Source of the DNA: Onchocerca volvulus
Lineage: Eukaryota; Nematoda; Chromadorea; Rhabditida; Onchocercidae
Length of the DNA stretch: 64,000 nt
Direction: 5' to 3'
NCBI GenBank assembly: GCA_000499405.2
Contig: HG738137.1
Location: 11,840,121-11,904,120 of the forward strand
Position numbers and translations under genes: made by a program. A model generated the notes under the pieces. The model was not told the DNA's origin. It saw only the letters and a program-made list of their open reading frames with translations, and searched no databases. Positions 26,901 to 38,397 of the stretch are shown here, piece by piece (positions within the stretch are counted from its first letter, which is position 1; each line of letters begins with the position of its first letter).

Positions 26901-27341
26901 GTGAAAATTTTTTCGGTTCGAAAGTGAAAAAAAAAATTCGAAGTAGTCTGATTCAAAAAGCATACAGTTTTTTTGTATTTTCTTTTCCATTTCCTCTATC
27001 TTTTGCTATTTAAATTAGTACTAACCGCTATCTTCAATTTTTCTCTCATATTTCTTCTTCACTCCTTTCTATCTCATTTCATTTAATACTAATATTTAGC
27101 GTAATTCTCATTCGAACTTTTGCTTTTTCTCATTTCATCAGAAATTTTCTAAATTCCGTCAAAAAAAAATTTTTCTTTAGGCACCATCAAACAAGAATAT
27201 CGCTTCGGAAATGGTACTACCGGATCATGCTATGATTTACGTCATGCATGCAAACGATGGGTCCGGGAAAAAGAATCAATCTGCCAAACAGTACCAATTT
27301 TCATGAGAGAGCAGTGTGCCTATTCTTGCGGTCACTGCTAA
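14915..27341 (+). CDS. Secreted M14A zinc carboxypeptidase with C-terminal ShKT domain (copy 2)
   Basis: Tandem paralogue of the gene upstream. Eleven exons are in phase: 14915-15193, 17084-17220, 19656-19902, 21908-22132, 22638-22752, 22992-23064, 23528-23666, 25201-25285, 25555-25644, 25973-26101, 27181-27341 (559 aa). The exon 10 donor could instead lie 3 nt earlier. The signal peptide is at about 1-29, followed by an Asn-rich stretch and a propeptide (SVLRLHTKD). The catalytic domain has H239/E242 (GIHAREW), R301, N326-R327, H381 (TLHTYSQ), Y434 and E457 (LELRPDE), all conserved. The S1' position (CPA 255) is E441. The ShKT domain has six Cys, 523-559, ending at the stop. Exons 2 and 8 have the same lengths (137 and 85 nt) as exons 3 and 9 of copy 1, while other introns differ, so the duplication is old. 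An AATAAA lies at 27436, 95 nt past the stop. A serine/arginine-rich insert follows exon 2 and is absent from copy 1. Confidence 0.93.
16557..16584. repeat. C19-A9 homopolymer tract
   Basis: Nineteen consecutive C are followed by nine A, in intron 1 of carboxypeptidase 2. Long G/C homopolymers are rare in such AT-rich DNA. The complementary strand is a G19 run, able in principle to form a G-quadruplex, with an i-motif on the C strand. The exact length may be affected by sequencing error. Confidence 0.85.
18491..18715. repeat. Degenerate 44-45 bp tandem repeat, about five units
   Basis: Units begin near 18491, 18560, 18605, 18649 and 18694. The shared core is CACAATTTATTTATCA, then AATCTTTCATCT-like sequence. 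The spacing between the last four is 45, 44 and 45 bp. It lies in intron 2 of carboxypeptidase 2. An open frame across it (Ser/Leu/Tyr-rich) is a by-product of the repeat. Confidence 0.75.
20922..21325. repeat. Tandem duplication, about 213-bp unit, two copies
   Basis: Copy 1 starts at 20922 and copy 2 at 21135, both with TGAAGAAAGAAAAAA. Shared blocks in the same order are TTCAATGATAGTAAAATAC, ACAAAGATTTAAAAAA, CTCTAAAATGTTG or its variant, a CATTAAT block, TTTAATGAT, and TTATCATT.ATGCCTTAA. It lies in intron 3 of carboxypeptidase 2. A third partial start (AAAGAAAAAAAAATTAATT) follows near 21340. Confidence 0.8.
23980..25180 (+). repeat. Dispersed repeat, long copy (family also at 62836-63490)
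   Basis: Noncoding element in intron 7 of carboxypeptidase 2, ending about 20 bp before exon 8. It shares, in the same order, several blocks with 62836-63490: ATATCTTTGATGGAG, TTAACGATAATTGATAAGAA, TACATAAGCTAGGTTATA, ATTTGCATGTGAATTA, CAAAGATGAGAATTACRTTAGATA, TTCATCTTGAATGATRAATCAT and TCCGACAT. This copy has about 535 bp extra (roughly 24490-25025), including a GAGTTGAGCTGAG-rich block. No ORF or clear terminal inverted repeats were seen. Probably a non-autonomous mobile element. Confidence 0.8.
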
Positions 27342-27822
27342 CAACAAAGCTGAAACAAGATGGCTAAAAAAATTCTTTCAAATATGAAAATAAGCATTTG
27401 TGCTTCTGATAAATAGAATGTGTAACAAGAAATAGAATAAATTAAAGTAATTCTTAAATATCATCAAAACTATCAATTTTGTATGGCACGTTATCAAAAT
27501 TATTACAGAAAATAATTGTTAGACATAAAAACGAAATAATTTACTTAAAAAGCGATCCTCTTGTATATTTTAAATTCAGCTATATTTTCTTCTTTTTTTT
27601 CTAAATTATCAAATGATCGGAAATGTTTCGGATTATCACATATAAAGTCTCTCATACAGAGTAAATCTGGTTCCGCAATTAGATTTCCGTATTCTAAATT
27701 ATGAATGATGGATTACATTATAGAATTTGCGATCTTGATTCAAAAGTTTCAATAACAGAATTACCTTCCGAAAGAAATTAAATTAATTTCGGAATTTTTC
27801 CCTCCATTGATAAAACCAAATA
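27342..27822. other. Convergent 3' intergenic spacer
   Basis: The 481 bp between the stop of carboxypeptidase 2 (+) and the stop of VPS51 (-) should hold both 3' UTRs. A plus-strand AATAAA is at 27436-27441. No equally clear signal was found for the minus-strand gene. Confidence 0.6.
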
Positions 27823-30800
27823 TCAATGACCACACAAGGCTTTAACAATAGCAGGTTCCATCAATTTTGGATCTATTGAACGATGCACTGCAGATGAAAC
27901 AATTTCATCGATTAGCGAAAGCGCAATTTGTTCATCCGTCAAATGGCGCCATAAATTCTGCCGTAAAAAGCAACAGTCCACCTATCAATTGTTCGAATTT
28001 TAATTTTAAATATGAAATGATTAAATTAGTTGAATTTGAAGAATGATCAAATTTAATTAATTTATTTCTTTTCTTTTTTTTTCTTCTTTTTAGTACTGCC
28101 CATCATCCCAGCATTATGTACAAATGCAAAAACATTTCCATATTATTCTTGCTTTGGTTAGCGAGGAATAAAAAAAAAAAAAAAAGCTAAAAACCTGAAT
28201 TTGCTGTAAAGCAAATCTAGAAAAAGTTTGTAGCCGTACACATTCAAGAAAGGATTTCAAAGCAACATTAACAATTGCCGTTAAGATTGACATTCGATTG
28301 AACTGCAAAATTTCAAGTGTTTGAAGATAAAAATTATTTCAAAAAGGTAACAATCTTACAGAAATCCTTAGCGTAGTACTAAATTAAAAACTGTCGTTGA
28401 TAAAAACAGTAATGCTTAATAAAAATATCTAATCTGTGAGAATCAGTTATTTCAGATTACTTTGAAATCCCTACGATAAAGCGGTAAACATTAATAGAAA
28501 TTCTCACTTCTTTTTTTTGAAGCTTTTTCGCATTTTTATTGTGTCTTCCTAACATGTTCATTTACGCAAATAACTTCCCTAACTTTCATGAAATCCATAA
28601 CAGAAAAATTACAATATTAAAATGTTTACCTCCACATTCGTACAAAAATCTATTCTTTCGGACCATAACTTATCCAGAGTTGAACTTATTGAGCAGGTGT
28701 CGAATGTTCGCCTTGAATGTGAACGCGAAGAATTACTTTCCAACAGTCGTTCTTTACGAGTACCTTCATCCATCTGAGAGAAAAATTCGAAATTTATTCA
28801 ACTACTGATCTGGCAATCATAAAAAAAATAATTATATATCAGTCAATGAAGGTTTATGATGCTCATGATGCCTATAATTATATATTTCAATTCATCGATA
28901 TCTGTCTTAGGTTTCTGGAAAAATTTTCGTTAATTAACAGAATCCTCGTGAAATTTTCGAAAACTAACAGAACAATAATTATTTTAATGAAATTTGAAAA
29001 AAATTACAACATAATAAACGGATGAAAAAAAAAAAACGGGGAACAAAAAGTATTCATCACGCTTTGTTAATTGATTATCAGCTTAAAACTAAGTTTGCAG
29101 AATCGGTCGTTTCACAGTATTATCAGCAGCAACTACTGTATTTCTGCAGTATGATGATCTTCTGGAGAAGATTGATTATGCCATTTATCATACTGTTCAT
29201 TTAATCCATTCATTGATTACATTTATTTTAACACTATTCTCTCGATTTGATGAAAACTTTTGCAAAATTGACCAATTGCATTTCAGCATCAAACACTATT
29301 TAATAATTCCTCACACTACAATGAAATATTTGCATTAGCACTTACAAAAGGTTTAATAGCTGAATCGATAGCAGCCAAATCATTGATAAAATGCTTCACA
29401 GCTGATCGGACCGCTGTTGGTTCAGCACAACTTAACCAGTCTCGAGATTCAATACTACGTTTTAGGACCTTGAAAAAATAAATTCTGAGGTGCATAGAAT
29501 CACAATACAGTGATTTCTACTCTTTCACTACTTCAAGAAAAAAAAAAGAAAGAAAAACATGAAAGCAGCATCCATATTACTACTAATCTGACGCAAACAA
29601 ATATTACGAAAATGAGCAACTATCGTTCAATGGTGCAAAATCATAGATCTATTATTTACGACGAGCATCATAGAACAAAGTGCTTTTAGATTTACAGAAT
29701 GGAATTGAATTAAGTAAAATCGAAGGCCTTCTTCTCATATTAAAAAATACATAGAAGAATGATTTCAAAAAACGAAATTAAATGAACTAAATTGAGAAGA
29801 AAAAAGAAAAAATTCGCCGGATCAGAAAACTTTCTTATATAAGTAATATAACCACATCTATGCTATTGAATATTTCTTTTCTATCAAATTTATGCAATAT
29901 AAAACAATTTTAAGATTAGAGAACATACCTCAGAAGTATTAATCCCCTGAAAGTAGACATAATATTTCAAAAGTTCATATGCAGCTGTACGTAAACGGAC
30001 TCTTACTCTCTCAACCGAAGTTAAACGCGACTTTTCTCCTTTTTCTCTCTCTGCTACCAATCTAAAAATCACTTTTTTTTACTTTTTAATTAATTCGTGC
30101 TAAACAGAAAAATCTATTAGAAACTGACTTATGGACAATTTAATGAAAGGAGATGAGTTAAAGCGCTTTCCCAGAAGTTCAACGGTCTAGAAAACAGCAT
30201 AAAAAGAAGGAACTGTCATAGTAAAGAAATCACATATTTTAACTTAATAGCTAGTTTACAATATATTTCAAGCTAACTACTAGGATATATATTAAAATGG
30301 TGGCATAACATGCAATAGGATTCATTACTAAGAGAAAAAGTGAATTCAAAACAAAGATAAGCAAAACTTTAAATAAATGAGAAATTAAACAAATTAATTA
30401 GTGCTTGATTGAATGGAATCAAAAATGAATTATTTTGATCTTTTTTTTCCTGTCTAATACTATTTAAAATTAGAAAAAAAAAGAAAAAAAAAACAGGAAA
30501 AAGCGATTTGAAAAATGAACTAAATAAAATTAAAATGAAATTATTTATAAGAACCTGAATTGCTCCTGGCATAAATTCATGATATAAACCACTGAATGAT
30601 TTTCGATGCTGATGAAAAATTGTGCCAAAACGATATAAACAACAGGTAATGATGGAGCTGTTTGACTCATAACATCACAGCATTTCAGACCTAATTGCGC
30701 TATTTCATCCAGAGATTTTACAACCAATAATTCGTGAACATCAATACCAAAACCAAGTGAAAACTGAACTGAAAATATAAAGGGTAATCATGAAAAATTA

Positions 30801-33800
30801 ATAGAATTTGAAATATTCCCAGAACAAGATACGATATAAATTGCTGAATGATACTTGATGTTCACGTTTTTGGTAACTAGAAATTTCGAATTAAGAAGAC
30901 AGTATAAAGAATGAATTAAATGATTAAAGAATTAATACGATTAATCTCAAATGAAAAATGGAAGTCCAATCGAAACAGACATAATAATACGCCAGACTGA
31001 AAGACACAGTTAGCAAATATTGAGTTAGTTCTTATATAGAGACTTCTTTAAATATAGTTAAAATTAATAAGGGTTTCTAAAATTCCATAGCTTATAGAAC
31101 AAATCTCTGCAGGGAATCGGCTGGAGATTATATTTAGTATTGCGGTGTGCTATTATATTCTCAAAGCCGACGCTCGATATTTTGATTTAACAACTTGTTC
31201 CAAAAACTAGACGTGATAAAAAAATGTAATTATTCTTGAATATTCAAAACATCGAAAGAAGTAAAAAAATAGTTTAAAAAATTGAATAGTAAACCGATAA
31301 AAATTAATAAGAATTCGACCGAACAGCAATATTTATAATTCTTCAATCATCATTTAGCGTCTCAATTCTAAATAAACAGGGATTACTTAATGATCTTATT
31401 TAAATATTTGATAGAGATCTGACGGTAGCAAATCCGGATTACCAAGACTGTTTGAACCAAAATTCGCTCTCATAATTTTGACAAAATATTGGATATATTT
31501 GTCATCAATCTAACCAACTTGTTGGTTAAATTGTCAACAATTGCAAAAAATTGAAAAATTTTTCTAAACCTTGAAAAAGTAAATTGATTTCCTACTAGAA
31601 ATACAACGAAAATTACCTTGATCAAGTGATGAAAATGTCATATCAGAAGCCGTAAAAAGAAGAAGAGATGCAAGGGCCGTTTTGATTTGTACAAGGAGAG
31701 AATGTTCCAATCGTGAAATTAGATCATTCAGCACTGACGTATTCGAAGAAGATGTTCCCGGTGAAGCTAGTTCTTCTTGAATCTAAAATATTTTCGTCCT
31801 AAGACAATAATTTTTGATACACAAAAATATTTTTTTGTTTTGAAGATACAGGGCACTATAAATTTAAATTAATATTTAAAAAACTAGCAATTAAATAAGC
31901 AAATATTCAATAAAACGTTGTCATTCTTAGCAAAAAAAAAAAAAAAAAAACCTGTCGCAAAGACGAACCAACACGCTCCACAACTTGGTTTTGAGCAAGT
32001 TCTATTTCGTGTTTTGAAACGATATTTAACATTGAAATACATAGTGGAAAATAATCCATACCTGTAAAAGAAATTTATGAATTGAAATGTAATGAAGTGA
32101 AAATTGAAATATTTTTTAAAACAATCCAGAATACTACCCATATTAATTTTCTACTCTTACAAAGAGGAAAGAAGACTTGAATAATACTAAGAATTCAAAA
32201 AATTAGAAAATTGGGTTAAAATAATTAAAACACAAAAATTAACCACGTATAAGCTGGTTACATGATGACATGCGCCTATAAAAACGATCAAGTGCCCGCA
32301 CAACAATAGCGCATTCAGCAGCATCTGTTTCTTCCAAAAACCTCATCCTAACAATTTCTTCAAACTGATTCATTAGAGAATCCATTAATTCAATTATATT
32401 GCCTGTAGTTACCTGAAAACAGAAAGATCTTTTAATTCATCAACAGCTCCTTCAAATCCATTGGTATATTAAATTTTTTTTTCGAAATAAAAGACAAAAT
32501 TTTTTAAGAAAAAAAGAATTTTCATCTTCAGCATTTGATAAATCTTGTTAGACCAGATGTAATTATTTAATAACTTTCTGTAAAACATTGATAATTTAGC
32601 TGTCGAACTATTCTGTTAGATATAAGTGACAACGGATTTTACAAAAAGAATATTTTGTAAGCATACGATATTGCAATGTCTGTTTTCCATATAAAAAACA
32701 GACGCTGCAATATCTTATGCTTTCTACATGAGATGCATAAGATCAATACGAACTAAGGTGAGAAAATAATCAATAGCATGAAGAGAACACGGATTTGAAA
32801 CACAAATTCCAACCTGATTCGGGAAAAAACGCTGACTAATTGTTGTGGCCAATGACAGATCAGTTAAGAAGGTGCTACAACAATTATCCACAAATTCCAG
32901 AACGTCTGCTGTATCCTGGAATGATCACTTGAGTAGAAATTTTATAAATTTTAAGCATATGGAAAAACCTACTGTATTTAACAGTAGTGCAAGAAACTTA
33001 AACTAAATTTCATTACAAACCTGTCTCTGCGCTCGCATTGCTGTAAGCTGGTCATTTAAATTACGCTTGCAACTGGCCAAAAAATCATTGTAAACAGTCG
33101 ACGACTGAATACCTAACTTTAGAAGTAAAGTTATGGTTTCCGAAAGTTCATCAGATGAAATAAGGCAGCCACAGACGATTTGTTTCAACTGAAAGAAAGT
33201 TGAATAAAATAATAAATGGTATGTAAGATGGAGTAAAATGTTATAAATGACAGAGCGATCTGCAAAAAAATTCGCTAGAAATTGAAAGATCCACTTAAAC
33301 TAGCCGAAAAAAAAATGGAGTTGCTGAAAGCATCAGAGTACTAGATATCAAGTGAAACTCTCTATTTTTCTTGTGAAGAATAGTTTTGGCTAAACTTATC
33401 ATTTCTGCAAATGCAAAAAGAAAAAAAAAATTTCCCGATCCTACTACGAACTACATAATATGACTTGCTTTTCTATGTTAACTTATATTATTCTTCATCA
33501 AGCGATTATCAACATTTCTAAGCTAAAAAAATTACAAATTTTAAAGTTTTGATTGAATTACGATTAACCTGATCTTCAACTGTTCCCATTATAATAACTG
33601 CTTCATCGTATATATCAGAAATGGAAGGTAAATCCTTGCAAAGTAAAAGAGATGGTCGTGCCTTTGAATAAATTTTCACTGCTTCCTCATAATTCTTCTG
33701 TTCGACCAAGGTCTAGTAAACAAAAATGGAAAAAAATACATGAATAATAAACATTCAATGGTTTCAAAAAATTCAAAGAAAATTCTAAGTAACTCACTTG

Positions 33801-35015
33801 TAATTTTTGCGGTAAGCATAACAAAAACTGTAAGCTTTTCACTTTCTTATTAGCGTCAGATAGCTGTGATACATTCGCACGATGTTTGCTGAATGCTGAA
33901 GAAAGATCCTTCGATAGCGTTGCTATTTTGCTCATTCGCTTCGACAGGCCCTCCATTTTCTGAAGGAAATTTACAAATGAATAAATGTGAACACTAAGGG
34001 AAGGCAAAAGCTATGGCATTATTTCTATATAAAAAAAAAGGAAAAAATAAATTCCGCAATGTAATTTCACAAAAAGCAAAGTAAAACTTGATTCCTGGCA
34101 TCACGCATTTTTCTAATCCTGTACCAAAACTCATAAGGTTTAAAAAGAAACATAAATATTTAAGGCCGTGTAATCAATCATCCAACATAATAATAAGTTT
34201 TCTTCCTTATTCCTTCTAATTAGAAAATACTTAAATCCCTACTGAATCAAAAGTCAGAGAACGAAAACTTTGTAAATAAAGCATAAAACTCATCATAAAA
34301 ACGAAGTTTGCAAATTAAACCTAAATTATCTTCAAAATATTCTGAACACGAAAATGTTCAGAATTTCAACTATAATATTCCCAAATATCAGAAGGTATTC
34401 GGAAACCACAAATAACTGAAATATTCGAGCTTAGCTTACTTGACCCATTTCCATGAAATCACTTTGCATTTTCTTCACCGTACTTGTTGCTGTGAGAAAT
34501 TTGTTGTAATTTTCGTAGACAAGCTGTTGCATTTCGGAATCAAGCCGTCTAACCTGAAGGATTATTCATAAGGAAAATCGACAATACCACATAATCAAAT
34601 TTACAGTTCATCTAAAATTGGAAGAAATGAATATAATTTTTCAAATCCTTTTCTCAATCACAATTCCAAAGAACTACCACTATGGAACATATCTTACTAA
34701 AAGACTACATAATGAATTCATTGATTAAATCCATCGTAAAATTTAAATAAATGAAACAAGTTTTTTTAGCGTCCAAAATTCGAATTTTTTTCAAAAATAA
34801 ATGAAACCTTAATCTTGGAATTTTTGAGCATTTCTTGACCTAAATTAAAATTTCAAATAACTAACATTATGGACCATATCTTCTTCCACCTGAACCAATT
34901 CATCTAAATTTTTCTTTCGAAATAAATCACTTAGATATGCTTCACTATTGAAATTTATCGAATTAATATCCAACGGATCATCCTTGCCTTCGCTTCCTAC
35001 CTTGTCACCATTCAT
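27823..35015 (-). CDS. vps-51: VPS51 subunit of the GARP/EARP tethering complexes
   Basis: Tethers endosome-derived vesicles at the trans-Golgi (GARP) and recycling endosomes (EARP), together with VPS52, VPS53 and VPS54 or VPS50. Fifteen minus-strand exons are in phase: 35015-34866, 34553-34440, 33959-33798, 33712-33569, 33188-33021, 32915-32814, 32412-32244, 32061-31952, 31782-31617, 30768-30555, 30061-29929, 29468-29346, 28773-28630, 28302-28195, 27981-27823 (721 aa; human is 782). The N-terminus has the family motif DPLDIN and the VYENYNKFL segment, then a coiled-coil region with [15 protein letters not shown]. The C-terminal half matches human VPS51 closely: [44 protein letters not shown] and a tail ending at [12 protein letters not shown]. 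An earlier overlapping ATG hits an immediate stop, so the chosen ATG is 35015-35013. Intron 8's donor GT is followed by 18 further T. Identification rests on alignment from memory but is strong over the whole length. Confidence 0.95.
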
Positions 35016-35531
35016 TATTTCATTCCCTGTAATCCTGAAACTGTTCTTACTAATTTGGGCTAATATAATGCAATCAAGAACTTTGACAGATAACTAATTA
35101 GTAATCTGTAAGCGACTGCAAATCAATAAAAATCAATGAGCAATAACAAAATATCTCAATAAAATAACCAGAAAAATAATCTATAAACAACAATGAATTA
35201 AATAGTACGATAACTGGAGAAGTAAAGTAGTAGGAATTGTATGACGAATACAATAGCTTTCAGAGGGAATAACCGATATAATAATTGCTAGAAAAAATTA
35301 TATGAATTATTAAATCAGTCCATATGGAATTAACAACATTAGTTAAATTAATTCAGTGATCTACAACAGCTAAAAACGTGAAATTTATCAGAAAAAGAGA
35401 AGATTGACGCATGTATTACGCATAGATGTACATGAAATAACAGCACTGCCCAAAACGGCACGTAAAAATAAGTGGCCAACTCTAACAATAATAGTTAAAA
35501 ACGTCGTCGATCCGAAAAGTTTTCACTATAG
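35016..35531. other. Upstream region of VPS51
   Basis: Divergent spacer between the VPS51 start codon (minus strand) and the small plus-strand ORF. It is AT-rich up to about 35400 and then GC-richer. A TTTTCACTATAG string ending at 35531 would serve as a splice or spliced-leader acceptor for the small ORF. A 74-codon frame at 35404-35628 overlaps the small ORF in another frame and has no recognisable features. Confidence 0.45.
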
Positions 35532-35585
35532 ACCTGCCAAATCAACGGACCGCGAAACGCGGAAAGCAGTTCAGTTCAAGTTCCT

Positions 35586-35759
35586 ATGGCAATTACTCTT
35601 GATAATATTCTTCAACTTCTTGTTATAAATTTTATGGACCGTCATTGGTCCGTTAAATTTCGGCTGCGTCATGAAACTGCTTCTTTAGTGGCTTGTATAT
35701 CTTTATGTGGTGTTTTTTTGGTGGTTCATATGTTTGCATGTTGTAAATATCGTCTTTAA
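35586..35759 (+). CDS. Possible small single-pass membrane protein (57 aa)
   Basis: Not recognised. The ORF starts at ATG 35586 and ends with TAA at 35757-35759. An in-frame TAG at 35529 is the upstream limit. It overlaps a possible splice acceptor (TTTTCACTATAG), so a trans- or cis-spliced message would have this as its first ATG. The protein has an amphipathic N-terminal part (LDNILQLLVINFMDRHW), a basic stretch (VKFRLRHE), one clear hydrophobic helix at about 33-52 (LVACISLCGVFLVVHMFA) and a short CCKYRL tail. The DNA is visibly GC-richer than its flanks, as the real exons are. It may be a complete small gene or the last exon of a larger one. Function is unknown, and it could still be chance. 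Confidence 0.42.
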   Translation: MAITLDNILQLLVINFMDRHWSVKFRLRHETASLVACISLCGVFLVVHMFACCKYRL

Positions 35760-38139
35760 TTTGAGGCGTATAATTACTTTTTTTCTCTCCGACTTCGAAA
35801 TTAAGTTTTTTTCATTCTTATTCAGTCTTGCTTATTTTAAAAATCTTCCAGTTTTTTTTAGAACTTAGATCCATTAAATCTGATTTGGACGCCTTTTCAG
35901 CATTTGACTGCATTAATCGTGATGTCATAATTATTTTTATCATTGCTTCATCATTACTGAATTTATCGCTCTATTAACGTCTCTCTATCAGCTTATCATT
36001 ACTAGTAGCGTTATCATCACTTCATTACTACCATAACGAATGGCTACAAACAGAAGCATTATCTATCATGACATAAAATATTAACCCCAAATTGTAAACA
36101 CATATCTTTGTGGTTTTTTTAGATATCATTCTCGTATGATTCATATGTGCTACTTTTATTTCGAATTCTTTACGGTCATAGTAATGAAGAAAATAAGATT
36201 AAGAAGATTATAATTGTATCAGTCAAGAAATCAGTTATTGTCTTTGATATTAACTATTATTATGATTTTTTTTCCTTCGAATTTACTCGTTAAGCTTTAA
36301 AGTTGACAACTTCCACCTTTTGAAGTTATGTTTCAATTTTGAATTTGTATGCAAATCAGATAATGATAACGACAGGCTCATTCAACGGAATGATTTAATA
36401 GTTGACACTAATGAATGTTTCTCAGAAAATTGATTATACGAGTTTGCGTCATCATACCATTACCAGAAAACTCGTTTCTCTACGTAAGAAAGAATTTTCA
36501 TAATACTATATTTCTTTAATTACGAGAACTGTAGTAAATAATCATTTTGAAAATTTAATCGAGATAAACCATACTATTAAAGGTTTTCTCACGGATTACT
36601 TTGATAAATCAACTTTCCAATTTAAAGAAAAATACTAATAATATTAAAGAGCTTAAATTTTTTGCAAATAATGGGTCATGATTTTTATCAATTGATATGT
36701 CAGTAATAAATGTTTGCCCATTATCAGAAATTCCAACACAACTTCTGATTAAATTTTTATCAGTTTAGATGAAAGCTGTTGAATGAATGACGATATTTCG
36801 AAATTTGACCTCATTACCAGATTTAATAAACAGTTGTGCTTAAACTTGGATTATCAAAGCATACTCACAATAGAAAACAAGAAGAAGATATGAACTTTAA
36901 TAGTAATAGAAATTGTTTGCTGCATTTGATAATGAGAGATAAATTAGGGAATATAGCTTCGATTTAAATTTAGCCCTTCATTTCAATTGTGCTTTTATCA
37001 ATTACTCTTCGTGAGATTATCATTATATAAAATAGTAATAAGCAAAAGACTATTATAAAGCACTTTTTCCGAATAAAAAAGATTGATCAAATGCCTAAAA
37101 TTGAAAATTAATAGACTTTTAATAACTCTGTTGATCTTATTATATACTCTTCTTTTACAAGAACCCCACTCTATTTATTGACTAAAATGAGTCAACGTAA
37201 GCTTTGCTCTCTGGCTATGGTAATTTAGGTAAAAGCTATCAATTTTATAATTCTTTTTCTTAAATTTCTTTCTAAAAAAATTATTAAAAGTTTACATTTA
37301 GAGAAAAAAATGAAAACTTATGCAATATTTTCCAATTTAACTGCAATATTGTTTGCAGAGATAAATACAATACATACACATCGATATAAAGATAATTACG
37401 CACGCGTAACATACGTACGTAAAACATACACTTGTAAACAGAAATATATAATCACGTCCATGCATTCTTTAATGAAGAATACTCGTATAACCATATATGA
37501 TGCTTCAGCTATGATACATTTTTCTCACTGATTTACTTAAATTTAATCAATTAGAGTATTATTGATGCTAAAGTGGTTTAATTCAGATGGTATAGCGCAT
37601 AGGAAGACATAAATCAATTAGTCGAAAGTGGATTTGAGATTAATTCAAAAGGTACAAATGAAGTCACTTTTTTTCACTTTCTAGTTCACTATCTTCACTA
37701 TGCCTGTGATTATTTTGCTTGTGGATAACAGTACTATTAAAGCAACGTTTGTTATTGCAAATAATTTCTGAAATTATTTGTTTTATTCTCCAGCTAATGT
37801 CATCCGTCTTATATAGTAGTTGAAACTCGTTAACTGATCGTAAATGCCATGCTAAGTTACACTAATAGTTCTATAAAGAAAATTTACTGAAAGAGTACGT
37901 ATTTTTTGATATATTTATAATTGATTTTCTTCTTTTTTTTAATATTTTTTCGAATTATATCTTTTGTTGTGTGGAAAATTATTGAAGTTTAAATCTTTTA
38001 TTCGCATTAACAGAGAAAACAGTAACAAATTTTTGATCTTATCTTTTGATAAATAGTTTTATTATTCAACGTCAGAAAATTATTCGTTTCATTGTAATTA
38101 TAATATTTATGTCATATTAGTATGATTTGAATTTTTTGG
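35760..38139. other. Intergenic region upstream of snx-3
   Basis: About 2.4 kb with no convincing exon on either strand. The longest plus-strand frame (37310-37531) has no recognisable domain. An alternating pyrimidine-purine patch (CGCACGCGTAACATACGTACGT) lies at about 37401-37422. Promoter elements of snx-3 presumably lie near the right end but none can be named. Confidence 0.5.
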
Positions 38140-38364
38140 ATGAGTGGTAACAGTGTAACACAGCGTTTAGCGCCGAAACGTCAAACGCTGGATGAAGCGT
38201 ACGCACCACCAGCAAATTTTTTGGAAATTGAAGTGATCAATCCGATAACTCATGGTGTTGGAAAAATGCGCTATACCGATTATGAAATTCGATTGAGGGT
38301 AATATATTGTGATCAGTTTGCCTAAAAAATATACGTAGATGAATTTTGATAAAGTCAGCAACAG

Positions 38365-38397
<33 letters not shown>

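Noticed and set aside
30126..30187. Possible extra VPS51 exon on the minus strand ([14 protein letters not shown] frame after TCTAG)
   Set aside because: It is preceded by a fair acceptor and reads plausibly, but its phase fits neither the phase-2 exon before it nor the exon after it. Joining 30555 directly to 30061 restores the alignment with human VPS51.
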